DNA of 37,233 nt from a bacterium (lineage in GTDB: Bacteria; Verrucomicrobiota; Kiritimatiellia; RFP12; UBA1067). The position numbers were made by a program, and so were the translations under genes. Under the pieces are notes generated by a model. That model worked only from the letters and a program-made list of their open reading frames with translations. It was not told where the DNA came from and did no database searches. Shown here one piece after another: positions 14,383-21,016 of the stretch (positions are counted from its first letter, which is position 1; every line of letters begins with the position of its first letter). The stretch is from assembly GCA_030537465.1 (NCBI GenBank), contig JAUNMP010000024.1:1-37233 (forward strand), read 5' to 3'.

Positions 14383-15255
14383 ATGGTGGGCTTCAAATCG
14401 GCTGTAGGAGCCGGAATTCTGTTTCTGGGCCTGACTGGAATGTTGGCGACCCTGTGCCGCCTTCCAGTTGTACGGCTCCCGCAGGGACGGACAGGAGAGG
14501 ATGTTCTCTCGGTCCTTCTTGGTGATGCGAAGAAGGACATCTCCGATTCGATGGTCCGTACGGCGGACAGCTACTTCCACGGAGGGGTCGATATTGACTG
14601 TCATCTCGAGGGACATGACCATGAGGCACACGCCTGTGACGGGCATGGGGACTGTCCCCATCACGACCATGACCACCATGGAGGTGAGACGGAGCCCGTC
14701 CCCGACCATAATCACCAGTTCGATCCCTGGAGATGGATTAACGGTCAGATTCGAGCGCCCGAGGTTGATCGGCATCTGGGACAGGACAAAGCCAAGGAGA
14801 TGTTGCCCTGGTTCTGGATGGCCGTGCGGTCGAACCCACATAACACCGAAGCCTGGACGACGGTCTGGTTCGCCGCGGCAAGTCTGATGAAGGATCCGAA
14901 TCTAGCCCGAAAAGTCGCGGAAGAGGCTTATCGGGATAATCCTGATTCCCTTGATGTCCTCTGCGTGTTGGGGCGAACCTATCGGCTTGAGGGGGTTCGG
15001 GATGACGACAAGGCGATTGCGGCATTTTCCGAGCTTCGAGGGAAGGTAGCCCAGAAGTGCGGAGGGGATCTCGACAAGTTGTCGGATTCCGACAAGGCCT
15101 CGTTTCTCCAGGCGCTGGACTACCTTTCGGTCTATGCCGCGGATCGAGGGGACCTTGGATGCCTGAAGAGTCTTCTAGATGAAGCCCGGCGCACGGAATC
15201 CCGACACGCCGTCGTGGACAATATTGCCCAAAGACTGAAGCGGCTTACCCCGTGA
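14383..15255 (+). CDS. Membrane-anchored His-rich TPR protein
   Basis: 290 aa, not matched to a named family. An N-terminal hydrophobic segment (about 7-27, signal anchor or signal peptide) is followed by a linker (about 66-111) with about 13 His plus Asp/Glu/Cys (CHLEGHDHEAHACDGHGDC then PHHDHDHH). The remainder has helical TPR-like repeats (residues about 130-285; EEAYRDNPDSLDVLCVLGRTYRLEG). The ATG at 14383 has AGGAGG 10 nt upstream. It is the third gene after the ABC pair, the position occupied by accessory proteins such as PilG in Myxococcus pil loci, though no homology is claimed. The His/Cys cluster suggests extracytoplasmic divalent-metal binding. Confidence 0.7.
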   Translation: MVGFKSAVGAGILFLGLTGMLATLCRLPVVRLPQGRTGEDVLSVLLGDAKKDISDSMVRTADSYFHGGVDIDCHLEGHDHEAHACDGHGDCPHHDHDHHGGETEPVPDHNHQFDPWRWINGQIRAPEVDRHLGQDKAKEMLPWFWMAVRSNPHNTEAWTTVWFAAASLMKDPNLARKVAEEAYRDNPDSLDVLCVLGRTYRLEGVRDDDKAIAAFSELRGKVAQKCGGDLDKLSDSDKASFLQALDYLSVYAADRGDLGCLKSLLDEARRTESRHAVVDNIAQRLKRLTP

Positions 15256-15260
15256 TTCCA

Positions 15261-15296
15261 ATTTGCAGTTCTGCAATTTTTCGCAGATCTGCAAAT
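15261..15296. terminator. Bidirectional hairpin between convergent genes
   Basis: ATTTGCAG (15261-15268) pairs with CTGCAAAT (15289-15296), with an inner TTCTGC/GCAGA stem. It sits between the stops of the His-rich gene and the convergent DHp-like gene and shares CAATTTGCAG with the pilR hairpin. Confidence 0.65.
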
Positions 15297-15652
15297 CAAC
15301 TTTCGCGCGGAGGGGTCTTGTCATGCCACTCGGGCATGGAAAGAACGCTGCCTGCCTGGGTATTGTTGGGCAGGTAGGCCTCGGCGACCCATTCGCGCTT
15401 CTTCTTCATCTGCGCAAGAACATCGCGGATTTCGTTCGCGGCATCATAGCAGATGTCGAGGATTTGCCCTTGCAATTCCTTGTCGGTGCTAGGCATTTTC
15501 AACACCTCAATGCTGCTGAGAAGTACCTGTGCGGGTTGTCCAAGGGCATGACAGAAGCCGGCGAGTGACGCCATCACCACCTTCGACCGTTCAACCTGCT
15601 GCTCGGCGACGGCAAGCCGTCGAGACATCTCTTCTTGTTCTGCTTCAGACAT
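15296..15652 (-). CDS. Stand-alone DHp-like (histidine kinase dimerisation) protein, no kinase domain
   Basis: 118 aa, no signal or membrane segment. A predicted coiled coil (1-25) leads into a four-helix-bundle-like hairpin: LAGFCHALGQPAQVLLSSIE with His35 in an H-box resembling the HELNQPL form of HisKA domains, then a second helix (about 60-85, ILDICYDAANEIRDVL). The Glu/Asp that normally follows the H-box His is Ala36, and there is no ATPase (N/G box) domain. This is the architecture of a phosphotransfer or adaptor protein, such as Spo0B, rather than a kinase. The ATG at 15652 is chosen over 15685 because a sigma-54 promoter starts at about 15654. It is divergent from pilM and belongs to the PilR regulon. 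Function is inference. Confidence 0.6.
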   Translation of the reverse strand: MSEAEQEEMSRRLAVAEQQVERSKVVMASLAGFCHALGQPAQVLLSSIEVLKMPSTDKELQGQILDICYDAANEIRDVLAQMKKKREWVAEAYLPNNTQAGSVLSMPEWHDKTPPRES

Positions 15653-15665
15653 ATTTAACTCAGTA

Positions 15666-15679
15666 GCAGAATCCGTGCC
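15666..15679 (-). promoter_or_regulatory. Sigma-54 promoter of the DHp-like gene
   Basis: Minus strand GGCACGGATTCTGCTACT with GG (15679-15678) and GC (15667-15666) 10 nt apart. The predicted start at about 15654 leaves a leader of 2 nt to the ATG at 15652. Confidence 0.8.
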
Positions 15680-15691
15680 GTCCACCTATTC

Positions 15692-15726
15692 TTCAACTTT
15701 CAACCTAGAACTTGAAACCTTGAACC
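15692..15726. repeat. Five degenerate heptamers between divergent sigma-54 promoters
   Basis: TTCAACT, TTCAACC, TAGAACT, TGAAACC and TTGAACC follow in register with no gaps. They lie between the two -24 elements of the divergent pair. This may be a short tandem repeat locus or a binding array. Confidence 0.6.
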
Positions 15727-15735
15727 TATGGCTCA

Positions 15736-15749
15736 GGCACGTTTTTTGC
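15736..15749 (+). promoter_or_regulatory. Sigma-54 promoter of pilMNOPQ
   Basis: GGCACGTTTTTTGCTATACT, GG at 15736-15737 and GC at 15748-15749, 10 nt apart. The predicted start is near 15761, 4 nt before the ATG at 15765. Confidence 0.85.
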
Positions 15750-15764
15750 TATACTATTTTTTCG

Positions 15765-16961
15765 ATGAAACTTCAGCTCACAAAGAACAAGACAATCGAG
15801 ATTAACTTCCCTGGTGGGGGAGGTGGTGGCTCGAAGGGTCTGCCCGATGTGACGGGGGTGCTGCTCAATTCGGGCGATTCCCGTGGCTGTCCCGCCGTGC
15901 GGCTCCAGCGCCGCAAGGGGGCGTGGCAGATTGCCGCGGCTGGTTTCGTTCCGCCGCCGGAGGGGGATCTGCCTGGTTCATGGGAAGATCTGAACCGACA
16001 GCCGTCCTGGGCGTTGCCGGTCGAGTTCCAGGCTCCGCATGCGGCGATTGCAGTGTCTTCTCCGAGTATGCTCGTTCGGCAGACCTCGCCGGACGCGCTG
16101 ACCCTTGACTTGGGAGAGGCTTCGACCTCTGTTGCGTCGAGTGAGGCGCCGGCAAAGAAGAAACTGGGCATCAAGCGTGATACGCCGAAGGCGACCTCCG
16201 CTGCGGCCTCGGCAACCGCTGCCGTGGTGAAGTCTGGTGATGCGAAGTCCAATGGGCCAGTCTCGGTGTCAGGCGTTCGCTTTGTGACTGCTCCTCTTGC
16301 GGAGGCTCCGTTCGTCCTGCAGTCCGGGTTGCCTGAATATCAGGTGCTCTGGGTCTCGCGTTTGCTGCCGGAGGGCCGCCGCCCCACGGCGCTCTCCGTC
16401 CAGACAATGCCGAGCGCGGTGCTGGCATCAATCTGCGGACAGCCCGAGTTCGACGAGGTGGATGGAAACGCCTTTGTGATCTACGCGCTGAAGAACGCCA
16501 TCTATCTGGCAGCCTATCGGGAGGGGCAGCTGCTGATGTTTCGGCAGTGCCCGGGCGTTGCCGGCTGGGAGATGCTGCGTGAGGGCGTGAAACTGCGTCT
16601 TGGCATCGACGACGAGATGGTCGATGCGATTCTGGACGATGTCATCGTTGATCCGCGCAGTGCGATGGAGCCCTTCGTACGGCCCGTGCTGCAGCAGGTT
16701 GAGATTTCGCTGGATTATCTTTCAAGTCGCCATGAGATGCGGGTGGATAAAGTCTTTCTGATGGGATTGCCGTCGGGAGCCCGCTATTGGAGCCAGATGG
16801 CGGAGGAGGCGTTGCATTTACCGCTCGTTTCGCCGTCTGCCTTCGAGGGAATGTCTCTGCCGTCGAAGGATGCGACGCTGCGTGATCTCACGCCCGGTCA
16901 GTCGCAGGCGTTTCTGGCGGCGCTAGGTGCGGCGCGGGCCGCAATGGAGGGCAACGCATGA
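15765..16961 (+). CDS. pilM: PilM-like inner-membrane assembly ATPase-fold protein
   Basis: 398 aa, cytoplasmic. PilM binds the N-terminal tail of PilN on the inner face of the inner membrane and scaffolds the alignment complex. It is assigned from its place ahead of PilN-O-P-Q. The sequence is divergent, with a Gly-rich turn near residues 16-22 and an Ala/Lys/Ser-rich low-complexity linker (about 115-175). A C-terminal actin-like half includes VDKVFLMGLPSGARYW and LAALGAARAAM. The start is ATG 15765. An upstream in-frame ATG at 15675 would place the promoter inside the gene. The next start overlaps by 4 nt. Confidence 0.75.
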   Translation: MKLQLTKNKTIEINFPGGGGGGSKGLPDVTGVLLNSGDSRGCPAVRLQRRKGAWQIAAAGFVPPPEGDLPGSWEDLNRQPSWALPVEFQAPHAAIAVSSPSMLVRQTSPDALTLDLGEASTSVASSEAPAKKKLGIKRDTPKATSAAASATAAVVKSGDAKSNGPVSVSGVRFVTAPLAEAPFVLQSGLPEYQVLWVSRLLPEGRRPTALSVQTMPSAVLASICGQPEFDEVDGNAFVIYALKNAIYLAAYREGQLLMFRQCPGVAGWEMLREGVKLRLGIDDEMVDAILDDVIVDPRSAMEPFVRPVLQQVEISLDYLSSRHEMRVDKVFLMGLPSGARYWSQMAEEALHLPLVSPSAFEGMSLPSKDATLRDLTPGQSQAFLAALGAARAAMEGNA

Positions 16962-17650
16962 AGGCGCCGAATCTCCATTTGAATCTCCTGCGTGAGCAGG
17001 AAAGGGTTTCATCCTCGCCGGTTCGTGTTCGTGTGATGCTGCCGTCGCTGGCGATTCTCGCCTGTGTCGCAATGCTCGGCTGGTGGGGAATGCTGTTCGG
17101 TCAGCAGATGCTCATCAAATCGCAGAAGAATTCGGTTCAGGCTGATCTTGACGCCTGTAAGGCACAGCATGACAAGGTTGTCGCCGATATGGTCACGGCA
17201 CGTGATTATCAGGCCGAGATCGATCAGTTGGCGATGTACGAGAAGGGGCGTCGTACCTACGGTGAGACGTTCGCGCGTCTGGCGGAGATTGTTCCGGAGG
17301 ATCTTCAGATTCTCTCCCTCGAGATCCCCGAACCGGCTCCCCAGAGCCTGATTCCGCCTGGAGTGAAGCCCGGGGCCAAGTATGTACCGCTGCTGGGGCC
17401 GACGGGGACGGTCGAACGGGTCTCTCTGCGCATTCTCGGCCGGACGCCAAAGGAGACCCCGCTGTTGGCCTTGATGGACTCCCTGGGGAAGCCGGCGTTC
17501 TCGAACGCCCTTCAGATTGTCCAGGCTCCCGCGAGCGAGGTCAGTCCGAAGATTCATTCGTTCCGTCAGGATACGACGACTGGGAAGGGGCCGCGTCTGC
17601 TGGCCTTCGACATTGAATATTCCTGTCGTGAGAGGAGGTTCGAGAAATGA
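16958..17650 (+). CDS. pilN: PilN-like alignment subcomplex protein
   Basis: 230 aa, a bitopic inner-membrane protein. The N-terminal cytoplasmic tail has LHLNLLREQ, resembling the PilN motif that binds PilM. A membrane helix (about 25-47) and a coiled-coil (about 50-80) lead to a periplasmic ferredoxin-like domain. It overlaps its neighbours by 4 nt on both sides (ATGA), implying coupled translation. Confidence 0.85.
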   Translation: MKAPNLHLNLLREQERVSSSPVRVRVMLPSLAILACVAMLGWWGMLFGQQMLIKSQKNSVQADLDACKAQHDKVVADMVTARDYQAEIDQLAMYEKGRRTYGETFARLAEIVPEDLQILSLEIPEPAPQSLIPPGVKPGAKYVPLLGPTGTVERVSLRILGRTPKETPLLALMDSLGKPAFSNALQIVQAPASEVSPKIHSFRQDTTTGKGPRLLAFDIEYSCRERRFEK

Positions 17651-18273
17651 CGTCCTCGTCTCTTCAGAATATGGCGCCGAATGTTCAGCGGGCGTTGTTC
17701 ATTGCGCTCGTCTTCGGCGCGATCGCCGTGGTGGTCTACATGTTCTGCGTGCAGCCCGCGCAGCTGTCGATCGTGCGCGAACGCCAGGAGCTGGAGTCCC
17801 TGCAGTCCCGTCAGGACGTCGCCCATCGGGAGATTCGCGGCGAGAAGGCGCTCAAGGAGCGTCTGGACGGCATTCAGACAACACGCCAGCGTTACCTTGA
17901 TGGATTGCTGACGCCGCTGCTCGAATCGTATGCCATGCGGGCGAAGTCGATCGTCGACCCCATTGCCACCGATTCGGGCGTGACTGTGCAGGACTACCAG
18001 GAGCGTCCGCGCCGCCTGTTGCCCCTCACGAAGCCCCAGGCGCCGCAGCTCTATGCGCGTCAGCCGATTCATCTGACCTGCCGTGGCAGCTACGCGGCCA
18101 TCATTTCATTCATGATGCGCATCGAGAAGGTTCTGCCGCTCGTCTCGGTTGAATCCTTCTCGCTCAAAGCGCAGACGGATAATGACGTGCAGACGGCGGA
18201 GCTTGTCCTCGAGTGGCCGATTCTAGGCGTGAACACGAAGGACCTGGCGGGGAAGGGAGGGATGAAGAAATGA
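17647..18273 (+). CDS. pilO: PilO-like alignment subcomplex protein
   Basis: 208 aa. One membrane helix (about 17-36, ALFIALVFGAIAVVVYMFC), then a charged coiled coil (VRERQELESLQSRQDVAHRE) and a periplasmic domain, the usual PilO topology. It would pair with PilN to form the PilNO heterodimer. It overlaps pilN and the pilP-like gene by 4 nt. The identity follows from order and topology. Confidence 0.85.
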   Translation: MTSSSLQNMAPNVQRALFIALVFGAIAVVVYMFCVQPAQLSIVRERQELESLQSRQDVAHREIRGEKALKERLDGIQTTRQRYLDGLLTPLLESYAMRAKSIVDPIATDSGVTVQDYQERPRRLLPLTKPQAPQLYARQPIHLTCRGSYAAIISFMMRIEKVLPLVSVESFSLKAQTDNDVQTAELVLEWPILGVNTKDLAGKGGMKK

Positions 18274-18863
18274 GAAATCTACCTCTCATCTTTTCGCTTG
18301 TCCCCATTCTTCTTGTGGCGGCTACCTCGTCTCAACCTTCTCAACAGTCTCACTCCTCTCAACCTTCCGGTACGGCCGTACGTAACCCGTTCTGGCCGAT
18401 TGGATATGAGGGCAAGCGTGAGACGATTACGTCCGAGGTGCGAGTCGCCCCCAAGAAGCCCGAACAGATCCAGAAGGAGCAGGAATCCGTTTCCGCCAAG
18501 GTTCGTGCAGCGGCCGCCGAAGCTGCGGCGAAGGCGCGCGCCGAGGCCGCGGAGCGGGAGAAGATCGTCACTGAGGAGCAGTGGACGGCGGCGTACAAGT
18601 CGTTGCGCATCGGTGGTCGAGTGAGGGCCAAGATGGATGATGGTCACGAGACCTCCAGTGTGATCATCAACGGGAAGACCTATGGTGACGGCGACTTCAT
18701 TTCCGTCACACAGGGCAAGAACCGCTTCACCTGGCGTGTTCGAGGGCTCACCGATGGAAAGACGGTGCGTTTGGACCGTGTGGCTGCACGGCACCTGGAG
18801 GGTGCCCGTGCGCAGGACAATTCAGATCAGAAGGATCATTCCGCGAAGGGAGACAGCAAATGA
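18270..18863 (+). CDS. pilP: PilP-like periplasmic protein of the pilus alignment complex
   Basis: 197 aa. An N-terminal signal-like hydrophobic segment (MRNLPLIFSLVPILLVAATS) without a lipobox Cys, then a Ser/Gln/Pro linker built from 9-nt DNA repeats (SQPSQQSHSSQPSG). An NPFWPIGYEGKRE segment and a charged Ala/Glu helix precede a C-terminal beta domain (VIINGKTYGDGDFISV, TWRVRGLTDGKTVRLD) like the HR domain of PilP/GspC that contacts the secretin. The start is the ATG at 18270 overlapping the pilO stop. The absence of a lipid anchor differs from typical PilP lipoproteins. The assignment rests on context. Confidence 0.7.
   Translation: MRNLPLIFSLVPILLVAATSSQPSQQSHSSQPSGTAVRNPFWPIGYEGKRETITSEVRVAPKKPEQIQKEQESVSAKVRAAAAEAAAKARAEAAEREKIVTEEQWTAAYKSLRIGGRVRAKMDDGHETSSVIINGKTYGDGDFISVTQGKNRFTWRVRGLTDGKTVRLDRVAARHLEGARAQDNSDQKDHSAKGDSK
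18331..18366 (+). repeat. Four 9-nt units encoding the Ser/Gln/Pro linker of PilP
   Basis: CTCAACCTT, CTCAACAGT, CTCACTCCT and CTCAACCTT run in perfect 9-nt phase, so the repeat encodes three-residue units. A similar pyrimidine-rich run occurs at 29135-29169. Confidence 0.7.
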
Positions 18864-20941
18864 ACATGAAGCCCGAATTTTTCCTTGCGCTTCTGGCAAT
18901 GGTGGCGCTGACCGCCACGGCCCAGGCCGCCCAAGCGGCAGAGGGCGCGCCGACTGAGGCTCCGAAGGTTGCCACCGCCGTGCCGGCGAAGGCCGATGTC
19001 CAGGCCGCGACGGGTTCCGACGTCATCAACCTCGACGAATTGGACGATTCTGCCGATGCGGCGAAGAAGGCACCGGCTGTGGCGCTGGCGAAGAAGGCGA
19101 CGAAGCCGGTCCCGCCTTCGTCCGCGGACGTCCTCGTCGACGACAAGAAGTCGTCCTCGGCTGCGCAGGGACTCTTCGCGACCGAGCTCGCCAGGGACGA
19201 GTCGGCCCTTGTCGACATCTCCTGCGACGACGCGACGCTTGCGGACATCCTCCGTCAGTTCCGTCGGACGACGGGCGCGAACATCATCTCCGCGGATTCC
19301 TCCAATCTGAACCAGCGCGTCTCCGTCACGCTGAACCACGTCCCCTGGAAGGACGCTCTCCAGGCGATTCTCAATTCGAAGAAGTTCCGCCTCGAGCCGC
19401 GCGGCGACATCTACTTCGTGAGCGAGGACAAGGTCACGGTCCCCGAGTTCACGCGGACTTTCGTGCTGAACCACGCCTCCGCGACCGAGCTCGCCACCCT
19501 CTTCAACACCACGCTGGGCGGTGCGACGCTGGATCCGAAGACCGGCAAGCCGGTGGTCGTCGCGGGCAAGCCCGCAGGGCGCCAGATCGCCACGGCCTTT
19601 GAGGGGGCGAACGTCGTCGTCGTCACGGCGACGGAGAAGATCCTCGCCGACTGCGAGGCGATCATCAAGGCCGTCGACAAGGCCATTCCCCAGATCTACA
19701 TCGAGGCTCGCTTCATTGAGGTCTCAAACGAGGCTCTGCACAAGCTCGGCATGCAGTGGAACCAGCTCGAGAGCTGGGGAGCCACGGCACACGGCCTCGA
19801 GGCTGGTTGGGAGCGGAATGCAGGGCGCGCTGGCCGTTACTACATTGGTGAGACGAAGGACTATAAGGAGACGAAGGGGGCTGATGGTTCCACGTCTCTT
19901 CAGGAAATCATAACGAAGAACTATGGTGTTCCCGATAAAATCTATTCCGCGTCAGGTGCGGGTCGGACTGCCGAAAACATGAGCTGGGCCAACGCCCGCG
20001 GATTCTCCGGGCAGCTCTCTGCCGACGACTTCCGTCTGGCGCTGAGTGCGTTCGAGTCGATGAGCGACGTGAAGATCTTCTCGAACCCGAAGATCATCGT
20101 CTCCAACGGCAAGGAGGCGAAGGTCGACATGACGACGAAGTTCCCGCACGTGAAGGTCACCTCCCAGCGCAACAACACGGGCAACGAGTCCTATGTCGAC
20201 ATGGCGACGGAGATGCAGGCGATTCCGGGCGAGGACAAGATGATGTTCGCCAAGGAGGCCTTCTTCAGCTGGGGAATCACGCTCGACGTCAAGCCGCGCA
20301 TTTCGCCGGACGGCCTCATCAGCGTGGAGATCATCCCCACCATCAGCCAGCTCGACAAGGACGTCACGGCCTCGGGCTTCTATGAGATCACGAGCGATGC
20401 GGGCTCCGGTCTCTACCCGATCATCCAGGTCAAGCGCCTGACGACTGACTTCACGATGAAGGATGGCGCGACGGCGGTCATCGGCGGTCTCTCCAAGACG
20501 ACGGAGGAGGACATCGACTCCGGCATCCCCTATCTCCGCAACATTCCCTACGTGGGACCAAAGCTTTTCGGCTGGAAGAGCCGCGGGAAGGTCCAGAAGG
20601 AGATCGTCGTCTTCGTGACGCTGGGCATCGCCGATCCCGCGGATCTGCCAGCGGACGTGGGTCTCCCGAAGAATGCCGTGACGGGGCGCGAGTACGTCGA
20701 GGGGCGCAAGCTCGAGCCGGGGGATCGCGCGGGCGGCGTGGCGAACTTGATGGCCTTCGACACGCGGCCGATCGAGGAGCAGCGCAAGGACGACCACCAC
20801 GCACCTGGTTCCGTGACGATCACCCCTGTCCGCAAGGAGCTCCCGGTCAAGAAGGTCGAACCTGTGGCTCCGGCCGGCGAGGCTGCCGCGACCAGTCTTG
20901 ACGAGCTTATGACGCCTGCAGGCGGCAACTCGGCGAAATAA
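18860..20941 (+). CDS. pilQ: Outer-membrane secretin PilQ
   Basis: 693 aa. It forms the outer-membrane channel for the pilus. An N-terminal signal peptide (MNMKPEFFLALLAMVALTA; Ala-rich cleavage region) is followed by a low-complexity Ala/Lys linker, an N0/STN-like domain (about 115-195, VDISCDDATLADILRQF), an N1-like domain (about 200-290) and the secretin core (about 380-610). Core markers include VKIFSNPKIIVSNGKEA, GITLDVKPRIS and VIGGLSKTTEEDIDSGIPYL. No AMIN domains are apparent. The ATG at 18860 overlaps the pilP-like stop. The C-terminal tail after about 620 is extra and hydrophilic. Confidence 0.92.
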   Translation: MNMKPEFFLALLAMVALTATAQAAQAAEGAPTEAPKVATAVPAKADVQAATGSDVINLDELDDSADAAKKAPAVALAKKATKPVPPSSADVLVDDKKSSSAAQGLFATELARDESALVDISCDDATLADILRQFRRTTGANIISADSSNLNQRVSVTLNHVPWKDALQAILNSKKFRLEPRGDIYFVSEDKVTVPEFTRTFVLNHASATELATLFNTTLGGATLDPKTGKPVVVAGKPAGRQIATAFEGANVVVVTATEKILADCEAIIKAVDKAIPQIYIEARFIEVSNEALHKLGMQWNQLESWGATAHGLEAGWERNAGRAGRYYIGETKDYKETKGADGSTSLQEIITKNYGVPDKIYSASGAGRTAENMSWANARGFSGQLSADDFRLALSAFESMSDVKIFSNPKIIVSNGKEAKVDMTTKFPHVKVTSQRNNTGNESYVDMATEMQAIPGEDKMMFAKEAFFSWGITLDVKPRISPDGLISVEIIPTISQLDKDVTASGFYEITSDAGSGLYPIIQVKRLTTDFTMKDGATAVIGGLSKTTEEDIDSGIPYLRNIPYVGPKLFGWKSRGKVQKEIVVFVTLGIADPADLPADVGLPKNAVTGREYVEGRKLEPGDRAGGVANLMAFDTRPIEEQRKDDHHAPGSVTITPVRKELPVKKVEPVAPAGEAAATSLDELMTPAGGNSAK

Positions 20942-20960
20942 GCATCTGTTCACCCACCCA

Positions 20961-20991
20961 TTCCCGCGTCGGCTTGCATGCGACGCGGGAA
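20961..20991. terminator. Perfect 11-bp hairpin after pilQ overlapping the pilB2 promoter
   Basis: TTCCCGCGTCG (20961-20971), a 9-nt loop, then CGACGCGGGAA (20981-20991). There is no long T-tract. The -35 of pilB2 (TTGCAT, 20974-20979) lies inside the loop, so this hairpin may both end the pilQ transcript and influence the downstream promoter. Confidence 0.6.
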
Positions 20992-21002
20992 TTAGGTATA
21001 AT
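20974..21002 (+). promoter_or_regulatory. Sigma-70-type promoter of pilB2-pilT-pilB3
   Basis: TTGCAT (20974-20979), a 17-nt spacer, TATAAT (20997-21002). The start is expected near 21009, leaving about 8 nt to the ATG at 21017, where no Shine-Dalgarno fits. Confidence 0.75.
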
Positions 21003-21016
21003 CATCTCCAAGCAAA

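Noticed and set aside
15653..15685. Upstream ATG start for the DHp-like gene
   Set aside because: The 11 extra codons overlap the sigma-54 -12/-24 element.
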